A stretch of 64,000 nucleotides of DNA from Hyalella azteca. Its lineage: Eukaryota; Arthropoda; Malacostraca; Amphipoda; Hyalellidae. Below, piece after piece: positions 45,430 to 57,046 of this stretch. Numbering within the stretch: the stretch's first letter is position 1; each line of letters opens with the position of its first letter. Made by a program: the position numbers and the translations under genes. The notes under the pieces were generated by a model, which saw nothing but the letters and a program-made list of their open reading frames with translations, did not search any database and had not been told where the DNA came from. Location of the stretch: assembly GCF_000764305.2 (NCBI RefSeq), contig NW_025942346.1, positions 1 to 64,000 on the forward strand. Direction: 5' to 3'.

Positions 45430-46995
45430 ATATTAGTTGCGAAGTCCTGATCATAGAGCATGTGGCATGCATCAGAGTACAGGGATAACATATTTAAACT
45501 GGCACATCAGAGGTATGTCATTTGATTAACACTGAAATGAGGGGACCACCATTCATCATTTTATTAAATTAAATAAGAGTTTAACCAGCACCTAATCATT
45601 GCAGTTAAACGTAAGCTTAATCCAGCATTCACTTGCAGCTAGTTCAATAAATCATTTGAGATTGATGTAATTGAAAACTGCCTTCCTCTCTTCATTGGTA
45701 ATACAAGTCAGCTTGCCCTCTTAATAAAGCTGTCGTATGTAACACCAATAAATATTAACATGTGATGCACATTGCCCAATTTTAATGATTTTCTTTTAGG
45801 CGTGGAAGTTATTCATTCTTTGATGCAGCAGCTGAGCATTCGTAGTGTTGTTGTAGTGAGTGTCAGCACTCAGAGCAGTTATGTTATTAGCTCAGTTATG
45901 CTTCAAAACGAGTCCATAATGTTCGTGCTCAGTGATAGCTATATTGAATCCACTCGTATTCCACCAGTTGTGTGTGATAACCTGGCATGAAAATGCAATT
46001 ATATTTTTAAACCCTAAGTTATCCTTTGGATGGCTAACGGGGATTGTAACTTCATTGTAACTTTTGAGTGATGAATAATGGCCTCTCTGTAAGGGATTGG
46101 AAATTCAATTACACCGAGTATACCGTTGGTAATTTACTGTATAAATATTTCGTATTTTATTTATTATTAAATAATATGAAACGGGCAGAATTTATTTTTA
46201 ACTTTACTCATGACCGTATTGGAATTTCTCATTTATTAGTTATAAAATTTCTGTCGCTCAATATGGTAAATGAGCCTTAAACCGAAGTAAAACGAATTAG
46301 GTTAAGATTTCTTAACTAACATGCATCATTTCCATCTACTTTACCCCAAGCTATCACTATTATAAATTTTAGGTTGGAAGAATCAGGAAAAAATAATTCC
46401 GTTTCTCTGATCCGTAGGAGCAGGTTCTTCAAAAGTTTTTTTTTTTTAATTTAGAGTAATTGGAAGTTCTATTTTACGCAACTTCCAGACTGTAGGTTTA
46501 TATCGATAATTACATAGTACGCTACCATTTCAGATTCTTTTTTATTAAAATTATAAAAAGTCGTGTAACAAAGTATTAAAATTAATCATTTTGTTCATCG
46601 AATATATGTGTAACATTCAACACATCAAACATTTATATTATTTTTGCCGACTCAATCAATCTGTAGCTAATAAATGGCAGGGTTTATATTTTTTGTTGTT
46701 GCGGTGCCACTAGGAAAGAGTGGAAGAGAACAAGAGGTGGCGCAGAGTGGCCAGGAAGAGGAAAGAGAAATGGAAAGGACAGTAGGAGATGAAAAGGCGC
46801 GTTGCACATGATTTGGTTGGTTGAAGGTGATTGGGGTTGTATGGGGTCGGGGTGCTTAATATACGTACAAGATTGTTTTCCAATGACAAGTTGCTTACTT
46901 ATGAAATACAATTTCAGGCGAAGAAAGTTCAATTTTGAATCTTTAATTTGTATCTGTACTTTATCACGTCAATAACCTATTACACGAACTAAAAA
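45430..46995 (+). repeat. Type-B unit, recent duplicate of the 7-kb copy
   Basis: Nearly the same sequence as 7000-8515, including cassette (45963-45989) and hairpin (46011-46042). The insert's target flanks are changed here (GTTTATA; CTTAATA). The 70-codon frame is also open. Confidence 0.85.
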
Positions 46996-47392
46996 ACTGT
47001 ATCAATGCTGCCTGTACGCAGGACAATCGCAGTACCGAACTCAGTTGATGAATATATTGCCTGTAACCCCAAATATAAATCAGTTAGTCCAGGACTTTTC
47101 ACTGATTTTCCGACTTCAACTCAAGTGCTCAGTAATAAGATATATGTTTCATTCCGGTCACCGCGGATGATGAAGTTTGATGATAAAGCTTTTATTAATA
47201 TAATTTGAAGAAATCGCAGTTTTGGCGCTGAATATAGATGTAGAAGTTCTCGTTAGATATAGATGTAGAAGTTCTCCAACGTTGTTTTCTGTGGCTTTAC
47301 AACGTCAACGCCTGCAGCGTTCTGACGCCAACGCCTGCAGCGTTCTAACGCCAACGCCTGCAGCGTTCTAACGCTATATCCTCCACATTCAT
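46996..47392. repeat. Type-B distal end and short duplications
   Basis: Up to about 47225 it resembles the B distal end. GATATAGATGTAGAAGTTCT occurs twice (47233-47280), and CAACGCCTGCAGCGTTCT three times (about 47309-47370). Confidence 0.65.
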
Positions 47393-47512
47393 GGAGAAAT
47401 GTGGGTCATCCTGACCTATTTTGGCCCGGCAAAAGGGGTATCAGTGCTACGAGGAGAAATGTGGGTCATCCTGACCTACTTTGGCCCGGCAAAAGGGGTA
47501 TCAGTGCTACGT
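47393..47512 (+). repeat. 60-bp tandem duplication
   Basis: GGAGAAATGTGGGTCATCC starts at 47393 and again at 47453; the two 60-bp copies differ by about one base. Confidence 0.95.
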
Positions 47513-47596
47513 GCAAAAATTTAGTCACCATTTGGACAATGTGACACATCCGGTTTTTTTTTTTTTTGAGTCATTTCCTGGTCATTTTAACATCCG

Positions 47597-47757
47597 TTTT
47601 AGCGCATTTTCTCATTTATGGAAAAAATGCACTATTGTGCTCGCCATGTCCGTCCGTCCGTCTGTCTGTCTGTCCGTCTGTCCGTGACCTCAAGTTTTTG
47701 TCGACGAGAAAATGCGCTCTCTGTCACTCACTGCAGTGAGTACTGAGTTATATTTTT
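47597..47757 (+). mobile_element. DINE-1/Helentron-like element 3
   Basis: Plus orientation: AGCGCATTTTCTC (47601-47613), a CCGTCTGTCTGT microsatellite, GAGAAAATGCGCT (47706-47718), then a perfect 16-bp palindrome ACTCACTGCAGTGAGT (47726-47741). Independent of the insertions in A1 and A5. Confidence 0.75.
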
Positions 47758-48470
47758 TTAACTTTTAAATTCCGCTTTTCTGAAAAAATTTTAGAGTCCG
47801 TGAGTTTCAGCGGACGTGAACGTGTTTGAAAAATGCTTTATTTTCAGTTGCTTTTTTTTCAAGCGATTTTTTCGTGTTTGCTTTTTGTTGACGTCGTGTG
47901 TTTGATTATAATCTTGATTTTGTCAAGCAGTATTATTTACAGAAAAATGAATATGAATAAATTGGAAGAACTTGTCACCTAATAACTGAATTATTCACGC
48001 AGCAGCGCCGCGTGCCCTGCAGTTAAGCTTTTCTGATCGTAAGGCCAAATTAAGGATGTAAAAATTTGTACCCTATTGAAATTAAATCAAATTGGTCATT
48101 TAATAAAATTTAAAAGATATTTAGTCAATATAGACGGCATGAAACACGAGGCATTTTACAGCAATCTTATAACATTACTAATCAAGAAAAATCGAATTGA
48201 ACCTGCATATTATTCCTATTCAGATGGTAAATTATTTCCATTTAGATGACATGTCTCAAAATAATGCAAATCTAGATAGGGACATCATCATAGGCATTTA
48301 AATAGAGCAGTTGCATGAATTGTAATACCGTGTTATTTGAGTCGTGCTTGAAATTTTGTAAATGTATTTTCATTAAACGACTAATTAAACCTTGAATTTT
48401 TTTTAATTAAATCTTAAAATTTATTTAGCGCGATTGTCTAAATAGAATTGATTGAGGTACAGAGCAGGTC
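47758..48470. other. No recognised feature
   Basis: AT-rich low-copy DNA. No frame or repeat match recognised. Confidence 0.4.
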
Positions 48471-50044
48471 TCAATATTAATATTAAAACTTTTGTCAGTG
48501 CCACAGTACAATAATTTACGCAAGCAAACAGTAAACAGTCACTGAATTAATTAGTGTATATGAATTGCACATGGAGCCACGGTGCAAGAATATTCCAAGT
48601 TGAACGGAAAATTGTTCTATATAACTAACGCCATGAGAGGGGTTGAGGTATTCTGCAAATAAATTAGTCTGGCTTCAAATCAGGCTCGTTTTCTTTCATG
48701 TTCAGTTATTGCTTGTTATAGTACAAACACTGAATAACAGAGTGAAGGGAAAATTTAATTGAATTAATTACCGCGTTTTGCTTTATGGAATATCTTTACA
48801 CTGCAGAAATTTAGGTGAGGAAGTTCGTGATTCAACTTATCAGAGGATAAGCCATATTGCAATATTATTTAAGTTATAGGGAATAAGTTATCAGGCTATT
48901 CCGGCCAACATTCCAGCGCTGGTGAGTAATGATTCAATGATCAGTAATAATACTTATCATTCACCATTTACATCATTTGTATACAATACAGCGGTAATAA
49001 CTAATGTTAGTCTGCCCATAAATGCTGGCCAAAGTCTCTAATATTTAATTATCTGCTGTTCATTAAATCATTAATATTTCAGGTTCGGACAATGAACTGA
49101 CGAATCTACAAGAACCAAACCTAATGTGATGTTAACCAATCGGCGGTGTAATGTGAAAAATTGTTAAACAAACATACGACAGGCAGTTCCGCTGGATCTC
49201 GCTGTGTTTGTGATAGCATCTTTGTGTTGGGGATATTTTTCGACCTTATTAATAAACAAAACCTTATTAGTAAGCAAAATCCTCATAATCAGTTATCTAC
49301 GTATGTGATTTTTTTTTAAGTTATTCAAGGCTATATCTATATAATGAGACCAGCCTCATTAATTACTAATCTTTTCGATCGTATCTATTTAGTAACTCAG
49401 GGCTTTACGCTTCTGGCAGTACATTATTCAAGTGCTCTGTACCTAACAAATAGTCTGTAATTAGTTTGTGCTGCTATGTGAGTAACACTTCTTATTGATA
49501 ATTTTTAACAGAAATCCAATTTTTCTGCTAGTTTTGGAAGAAGGATGAAGGGTGCTGTAGTGAGGCGTTCAGCTTGGAGAAACGAAATGGTAAATGCAAT
49601 TTGGGCTAAAATTCATTAAAGTTATCCGTATAATTTTTAGATTTTTCCCTCTTGATCATAGAGAATGCGGCCAGAAATGTGGCTGTGGGGGGGTAACATT
49701 TCTAAACCAGCATTCAACACATCCGCCTTCTCGAATTTATTGCGATGAAACGCGTGAACTATTGCACAGTATAGCGACTTTCAGGTAAATTTAAAAATAC
49801 TCCAATACACAGTTGCTGCTTTGTTAAATATTTGCGTGAAATTGAAGTAGGTGAAATGTCCCATGCTCACATGACAGTCGCTGTATGTCAGTTTGAATTT
49901 TTAATGCAGATACCTTTATATTATCGGTAAAGAATAACGAATGAAGCTCACTAGGCATTATATGAATATTCCAGATGTACGTTTGTCCTGCTCTCTGGTG
50001 CAGCCATTGAGCGTTTATACTGCGTTTACTGAACAAAAGGTTAG
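48471..50044 (+). repeat. Type-E unit, diverged leader and 5' part
   Basis: Keeps GGAGCCACGGTGCAAGAATA (48571), ATTAGTCTGGCTTCAA, CCGGCCAACATTCCAGCGCT (48901), GTGAGGCGTTCAGCTTGGAG (49561), head TCTTGATCATAGAGAATG (49651), and central CTCTCTGGTGCAGCCATTGA (49991). It ends at about 50044 where a type-A head begins, so cassette and hairpin are lost. Confidence 0.7.
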
Positions 50045-50555
50045 GCACTCTTTTAATCAGTTGCGAACTCTTGATCATAGAGCACGTGGCAACACATTAT
50101 AGTATCGGGGTAACATATCTACTCCGGCATATAACATTTCGGTCATTTGATTTGCTAGCGACGAAACACGGAAACTATTTAAGAGCTTACAGAGCCCCGA
50201 AGAATTGCAGGTAAACGTAATTCAGCACCCAGTTCCACTTCGTCAGAAATTCTTTTGAAATTGAAGTAATTGTAAAATACCAACATAGTCGCTACGAGAC
50301 AGCTCGACCTCTATATGCAGATGGTGAATATAACATCACGAAATAACAACGAATGAGGCATATGAAGCTTCTCAATACATTGATTTTCATTTGTACAAGA
50401 TTTTTGTTCTCTGATGCATTCACTGAAGGGTCATAGTGTGTATTTTTAAAAATGTCCGACGTCGGGGCGACGAGTGATGTGAATAATTTAGTTATACCTT
50501 GAACCGAAATCAATTCGTTCATGCTCAGTGGTAGTGGTTGAGTAACCATTGCTCT

Positions 50556-50585
50556 CATTTTATTTGCTCGCAGGGCTCCTGAATC
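50556..50585 (+). other. Variable cassette A6 (30 nt)
   Basis: Flanked by ACCATTGCTCT and GCTAATATATTTTT. After ATTTGC it reads TCGCAGGGCTCCTGAATC, with a possible CAGG/CCTG hairpin. Confidence 0.75.
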
Positions 50586-50601
50586 GCTAATATATTTTTG
50601 A

Positions 50602-50629
50602 ACCCTCAGTTACCGTAAGGTAATAGGGT
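50602..50629 (+). other. Conserved unit hairpin (type A, loop GTAA)
   Basis: ACCCT/AGGGT and TTACC/GGTAA intact; loop GTAA. Confidence 0.75.
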
Positions 50630-51790
50630 ATTGTGATGCACGTATTTGTTGAAGATGTTGAAATTTATCCACTTATAACCTGCACTGAGTGTATAGATTT
50701 AAATTGATTGTTAAGAGCGCCTCATGCTTTAATGATTTATGTGCATATAAAGCGTACATAGATTATTTGCTAAAATATACTTACGACAGTTTGAAATTTT
50801 GATAATCGCAATCATCGCAATGCATCTGGCAACTTTTCAAGGCTGCGTGTAATGCTTGCACAATTAGCAACTATGTTTATTATACAAAATGTAAATTTTT
50901 AACATCACTACAGCACGTGAACCAATTGACAATCTCCATTGAAAATATGCAATTTCTCGCTCTTATAGTAGTGTAAAAAATCCTTAGTCCAGGAAGTAGT
51001 GAATCTTAGTCTTTGCTATGTCACTAATGCCCGCAATGTCGAACGATCTGAAAGGTTCAATAGAATTAAATCATTTACTATGACACCGCACAACGTGACT
51101 ATCTGGACGTGGAGTACAGCTTTCTCAACCAGCAACAATTGATGGTGGGCTTTAAGTTATCATTACTAGGTAGCATAAAATACTTTATGTATTCACTTAA
51201 GTTATGACTTTTACATGTTTTCCTTCTAGTTAATTCATCGAATAAAAATATGTCGCTTGTTCCTGTCAAACTGATTGTAGCTCATAACCTTAGTTGAATA
51301 TTAAGGAAATTGTCGCCAAGGAATTCTATGCATAACAAATCAATCAAACGGATAAAGAAACTTTGAAAACAGAAGTATGACAAAAAAATTCTTGACAGTA
51401 TGTAGAAAAAAGTGTCCTCTATGAAACACAATCAATATTGTCCTCATGATTTATTTTTTATACAGCAATTAAACCTTTTTATTATTGAATAAATACCAAC
51501 TCACTCATTCTGTGTATGGGAAACTGCAGGCTTCATGTACATTATAGGTGATTATCACGCACTGAAGGGTGCGCGTCTGAAATAAATCCACCGTGTAGCA
51601 GATTAATAAACAAATTCTGAAAAATTTTTGTTACCTTGCCAAGAATCTTCCTGTTAGTATCTCAGATTATGGGTTATTGAACTCCCGAATAACGAGTCTA
51701 CGACTACGCCTAAACTGGTCTTATCCTGCCTTACTTGGATGTGAAATATTTATCCATATTTTTATTCAAACACAGCACGCGGCCATGCAC

Positions 51791-53015
51791 GATAACGTAG
51801 TGTGGTGAGGCGTTGAACGCGGAGAGACTGCGCCCCTAGAGTGCAGCGGGCAATCAAAACTCACGATGAGTTTACCGTAGACTATATTCATTAGTTGCTA
51901 GGTCTTGATCACAGAGCATGTGACTTGCATTAGAGAATAGGGGTAACATATCTAAACTGGCGCATCAAACATATGTCATATGATTTCATATCACTGAAAC
52001 GCGTAGACTCCTATTCATTATTTTATTTAATTATATAAAAGTTTATCAAACCCCTACGAATTGCTGTCAAAAGTAAGGTTAATCCAAGACACAGTTGCCG
52101 GTTCTTCAGAAAATCGCATGAGATCAAAGTAATTGAAAATTGTTAGCATTTCTTTATTGTCGATACATGGACGCTTTTCCTCTCAATAGAACTGGCTAAT
52201 ATAGCACCAAATAAATATTAACATGCGAGGCACATTACGCTTATATAAGCATTTGCTGTTAGGCGTACAAGTTATCTATTCTCTGCTGCAGCCGCTGAGG
52301 GTTCGTAGTGTTGCTATAGATGAGGTGTTGAAGCGGTAGAAAGGGCGATATTAATAGTACAGTTATGCTTCAAAAAAAGTCAATCTCGTGCGTAATCAGT
52401 GATAGCGGTATCAAATCAGTTCGGGAATGTATTAGGTATGAATGTTCAATAAATTGGTTTAGTATATTCTGAAACCCTGAATTTTCTCATAGATAATAGG
52501 GCGACTGTCGAGAGTACTATTAAAATTTAGTCGACGGATAATGGTCACTGAGTAAGGAATCGCAAATGAGAATTACACCGAATGTGTCGTTAATAATTTT
52601 CTGTAAAATTTTTCTTTTTAATGATATTTGATCATGTTAAACAGACAGAATTTATCTTTAAGCTCACTCCTGATCGCATTGAAATTGCTCATTTATTAGG
52701 TTGAAATTTCTCGCGCACCCAATTGGGTAAGTAAGCCCTAATTAAACCGAAGTAAAACGAATTAGGGTAACATTTCTCAACTAACATGCATTATTTCTGC
52801 CTGCTTTACCCAAAACTATCACTAAAATGAACTTTAGGTTAAAAGAACCATGTAAAATTATTTTGTTTCCATGATCCGTATGGGCTGGTTCTCCAAATGC
52901 TTCCTTAATTTAAAGTAATTAGAAGCTCTATGTTCCCTAACTTCCAGACTGCAGATAATTATTAGTAATTATATAGTACACTAATTATATAGTACACTAC
53001 CATTCAGATTTATTT
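51791..53015 (+). repeat. Type-C unit
   Basis: GTGTGGTGAGGCGTTGAACG at 51799, head TCTTGATCACAGAGCATG (51903), TAGGGGTAACATATCTAAAC, central TCTGCTGCAGCCGCTGAGG at 52283, short variable site (about 52432-52440) and hairpin 52475-52501. Lacks the 148-base insertion of the 21.5-kb copy and lacks the type-B insert. Confidence 0.85.
52475..52501 (+). other. Conserved unit hairpin (type C)
   Basis: CCCT/AGGG, ATT/AAT and TCT/AGA around CAT. Nearly every stem base differs from type A except the outer ones. Confidence 0.6.
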
Positions 53016-55022
53016 TGTTTCAGAGTCGTTGAATTTAATACTAATCTAAACGATATATTGAGCGTCATGTGGTATGAATGACTCCTGTTAGTTTACATGA
53101 GTTATCCCGCTACAGATGCGTAGCACAGCATTTTTTTTGTGATCAGCTGTGATCAACGAGTATCTGCGGATTTTTAAATGCGGATTTGTATTATGTTGAT
53201 GCGAGTATTTACGTCAGAGTTTAAATAATTCAATCTGTTCAATAATTCAACATCAATTATTGAATATGGGTAAGCTAATTTAATTAATAGCTGGCGATAT
53301 ATTAATATTGAATCATTGAACAGCTCAACATTGATAGGTCCTCAGTTCTTCCCATATTACCGCATACGATAAATAGTATTTTCTTCGGCCATATGTATAC
53401 AAATTATTCATTTTAGTAGCTTGTAGAATGATGAATTATTTAAGTGTTTTTAGTCAATTCGCACACGAAAAACGCGATAAAATAAACTTATCATGAATTT
53501 GTGTCAGCACTAAAATTTTGTTTTAATTTAAATAATGAAATATTTTTTGTTGATTTGTTAATTACTATTGATATCTGTTACTCTTTTTCCAGTTAACTGG
53601 TCATTTGTTCGAATATAGCCTGGATTGCCAAGTCTTCCATAGACAATACATATAATTACTGTGACTCTGAGAAAGCTTATCAAGCACGTCACATTTTATG
53701 CAGGGTGTGCAACTTGGACAACTCCTCCGTGAATTACCATTAAACTTTATGACTAGATTTCATGTGTTTTTGATACATTCTCCTCTATAAATAATTTTAC
53801 GCATCATAATTTAAAACAGTACAGATTTCCATATAGAGAATCCTCTCATATTCCTCAGCACCTATCTTTTCAATAAGAGGCGCAGAGAACTTCATGAATA
53901 ACAAATTAAATTCTTTTATTCATATCTTAAATAGACGCTTATGCGTGCAGACCGATTCGCCATGACTGAGTACGCGCGTTTTTTAGCTATGACTAAACTA
54001 TTCAACAACAGCAGCCAAACCATAACCGCCCATCATGTGTGTGTGTGTGTGTTTCAGCGCAGAAAATTGCTGAATAAGAATCAATTTTTTCTCTCTATCA
54101 TGTAATAATTTTCTTGTCAAGACCGCATGATAGATGAAACCCTCAGTCGGATGTGCTGCGATTCCAGCAAGCTAATGGCGGAATTATTCATAAAGTTATC
54201 CAGAGAAAAATACAGTAAGTTTCAGCTTACGGTGACCTTGAATAACAGATAAAAAATTTTCCATCATTGTTATCTTCGAATCGTTAGAGTGACTAATAAA
54301 TAATAATAATGTCACTCGATTGTTCGAATCGCAGATCAATCATGAATTCATATGCGAATTTTTGCCTCGATAATTATTTGTGTTGCCCTGACTTTGGTTT
54401 TAAATCTATGGATAATCTAAATTTTATTCAAAGATCGAAAAAAAATGGTGCCAGGGGGCATGTATGACTCCAGTATTTTCAAATGGGTTACCCCGACAAG
54501 GTCCGTGAGCAGTCCGTTCTTTATAATCAGGGGTGACGGCCAGTAAAGCCTGCGGACCAACAAACGTAAATTTTAAAATATAGATAAAGCTTCTTCACTG
54601 CAATGTACTATCATCTAAATAAGATTCAACGCTTACGCAACGAATGTCTCATTACCGTCCACGAAGAATGGATTCTGTGTAGGATTGTCTTCTTCTTTCC
54701 TATAGGCAGCCAAGAGCAGCAGGCGGAAGAATCTGCTGCACTCAAGTCATTGTTGCATCCTGAAAATGTCAATCATATTACACTTAATTAATTAAAGGAG
54801 AACAACGCTGGCCCGGGATGCGTGCGAAGATGGAGCCGAGACTGCCTTCGCAGGAACTTCTTATCATTCCGATATTTCATTGGGGGAACAATGTCATGTG
54901 GTGGTATCGAGTTGTACTGAAGAGAACGACAGACTTTTGAGGGGGAAACTTGCCTGGTATTTTGTATGGATCATCTGACGGTGGGGCGGTGGCTGGTGTT
55001 AACGCTGGCTGGCTTCTTGCGC
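53016..55022. other. Low-copy AT-rich DNA
   Basis: No unit landmarks. Holds a TG microsatellite at about 54038-54052 and scattered short inverted words (ATTGAATC/ATTCAAT-like near 53230-53330). A 62-codon frame (54603-54791) has no recognisable motif. Confidence 0.4.
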
Positions 55023-55122
55023 ATCTTATAAAACATGCTTTTATAACATCTTATAGATATATTATGATATAAATATAATATGGATATAAGATAAGATGTT
55101 ATAAAACATGGTTGTATAAGAT
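55023..55122. mobile_element. Palindromic element, possible MITE
   Basis: Arms 55023-55054 and 55091-55122 are 32-bp inverted copies (ATCTTATAAAACATGC; GCATG-like return ending TGTATAAGAT) with a few mismatches, around a 36-base AT-only-like loop. Could also be a simple cruciform-forming palindrome. Confidence 0.5.
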
Positions 55123-55268
55123 TGGCACGCGTTTGTCTGTCTCGCAAAGTTGGCCATCCCAGGCCGTGTGTTGCATGTTATTCACACAGCAAGTCCGGCA
55201 GAAACGATGCGAGACCCGCCGTGCTGCTCTACGTTGCACTTTTTAGAGGCTGGCAATATCGTCTGATG

Positions 55269-55382
55269 TCAGCTGTACCGTGTCAGCTGTGCGCAGGAGT
55301 GTCAGCTGTGCGCAGGAGTGTCAGCTGTGCGCAGGAGTGTCAGCTGTGCGCAGGAGTGTCAGCTGTGCGCAGGAGTGTCAGC
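55269..55382 (+). repeat. 19-bp tandem array, ended by gap
   Basis: About six copies of GTCAGCTGTGCGCAGGAGT, the last one running into the gap. Frames across it are not credible. Confidence 0.95.
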
Positions 55383-55417
55383 NNNNNNNNNNNNNNNNNN
55401 NNNNNNNNNNNNNNNNN
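55383..55417. other. Assembly gap (35 N)
   Basis: Unknown bases between the 19-bp array and repeat G, so the left edge of that repeat is not reliable. Confidence 0.99.
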
Positions 55418-56203
55418 TGTTTGTTAGTGTATAATATGTTTGTTTATTATAATGCCCTTATATATGCTTTTATTATAGATCCTATATATTTGTTTATTAT
55501 TGCGCCCATATTTGATCATTAATTAGTCATTAAAGGATGTACCTCTGGAAGATGGCGCCCGTCCTCCCTACCGCCCCCGCCGCCCGCGAGAAGAACAGAA
55601 TGGAAGAACGCGACGATCGACCGCGCGCACCTCACCTTGCAACTGCTGGAAGCGCACTGACTCCGGAGGCGAGCTTGAGCTAGAGTGCAACTTCCTGCCA
55701 AGGCTCTACAGACAAGAAGTCTTGAGAAAAGCATCCTATGCATGAAGGAATTTTGATCCTGCTTACAACATTTAGACTTCATCGATGCTACAGAAAGATA
55801 AAACAATTCATTTTAGTATAATTAAAAATATTCTACGCAATACAAGGAACATTTTATTTGGATGGCATGAATATTGGAGCTTTCTAAATCACCTGCAGCA
55901 TCAGATACTCTTGAGGACCTCAAGCACCACCATATGGCAACACCGTCCTGTACATGCCAAATGTCACCAGTTGCTCGAAATAACCTGGAATTTGGCAATT
56001 GTTGACGGCCTAGCCTTAATCCTGTTATATTTTATAGAACAAAAGCAATGTTTTCGTTTTTCTATTACTGAAATAGGAACCAGCAGATAGCTACTGCTAT
56101 TTGCTGGTTTGTTTAATGGGTTTTAACATCTCAAGTTTTGGTTTGCTTGCCTGCAGGAAGAACTTGCGAAGCCTGCCGTGAATGACCGAGCTGGCGCTGA
56201 AAC
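55418..56203 (+). repeat. Dispersed repeat G, copy 2 (empty hAT site)
   Basis: Matches copy 1 and continues across the hAT target site with a single GTTTAATG (56111-56118 region). The GC-rich core is nearly unchanged. Confidence 0.75.
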
Positions 56204-56969
56204 CTATTCTTCAGATATACAACTACATTTTGACATATCCTTTATCCCTCTATCTAGATTATTTTTCGAGATTTTCTTTCCTTATTTTATTTTCTTTCCT
56301 TATTTTATGCTGTAGAGTAAATAATATATCTAATTTATAATGCTATCATGAATTAATATACTCAATTTTTAGAGAAATGAATGATGTTGAGGCGTTTAAC
56401 TTGGAGAGAAGTTACTGTATCATATATGAGAAAATCTCATAAAGAGTTAGCTGTGGACTCTATTAATCTGTTGCGAACTCTTGATCATAGAGCACGCGGC
56501 AACACATTATAGTATCGGGGTAACATATCCACTCTGGCATATAACATATCTTTCATTTGATTTGCTAACGATGAAACACGGAAACTATTTAAGAGCTTAC
56601 AGAGCCCCGAAGAATTGCAGGTAAATGCAAGCGTAATTAAGCACCCAGTTCTGCTTCTTCAGAAATTATTTTCAGATTGAAGTAATTGTAAACTTCCAAC
56701 ATAGTCGCTCCGAGACAGCTCGACCTCTATATACAGATGGTGTATATAACATCATGAAATAACAACGAATGAGGCATATGAAGCTCCTCAATACATTGAT
56801 TTTCATATGTACAAGTTTTCTTCTCTCTGATGCAGGCACTGAAGGGTCATAGTGTGTATTTTTAAAAATGTCCTATGTCTGATAGACGAGTGATGTGAAT
56901 AATTTAGTTATACCTCGAACTGAAATCAATTCGTTAATGCTCAGTAGTGGCCTTTGAATAACCATTGCT

Positions 56970-57002
56970 GATGTAAGAATTGCTGCGGTTGCCCGTACCT
57001 TT
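56970..57002 (+). other. Variable cassette A7 (33 nt)
   Basis: Flanked by AACCATTGCT and GCTAATATATTTTT. After GAATTGC it reads TGCGGTTGCCCGTACCTTT. Confidence 0.75.
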
Positions 57003-57018
57003 GCTAATATATTTTTGA

Positions 57019-57046
57019 ACCCTCAGTTACCGTTAGGTAATAGGGT
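57019..57046 (+). other. Conserved unit hairpin (type A)
   Basis: ACCCT/AGGGT and TTACC/GGTAA with loop GTTA. Confidence 0.75.

Larger units (their letters stand above)
50045..51790 (+). repeat. Type-A unit, copy A6, starting at the head
   Basis: Begins at TCTTTTAATCAGTTGCGAAC and continues through the GGGGTAACATATCTACTCC block (50107), inverted repeat at 50358-50391, a changed central block (50410), cassette 50556-50585 and hairpin 50602-50629, then the 3' part and the C-type leader. Shows the empty site of both the DINE-1-like element and the solo LTR. Confidence 0.85.

Noticed and set aside
54038..54052. TG microsatellite
   Set aside because: Short and common; no further significance.
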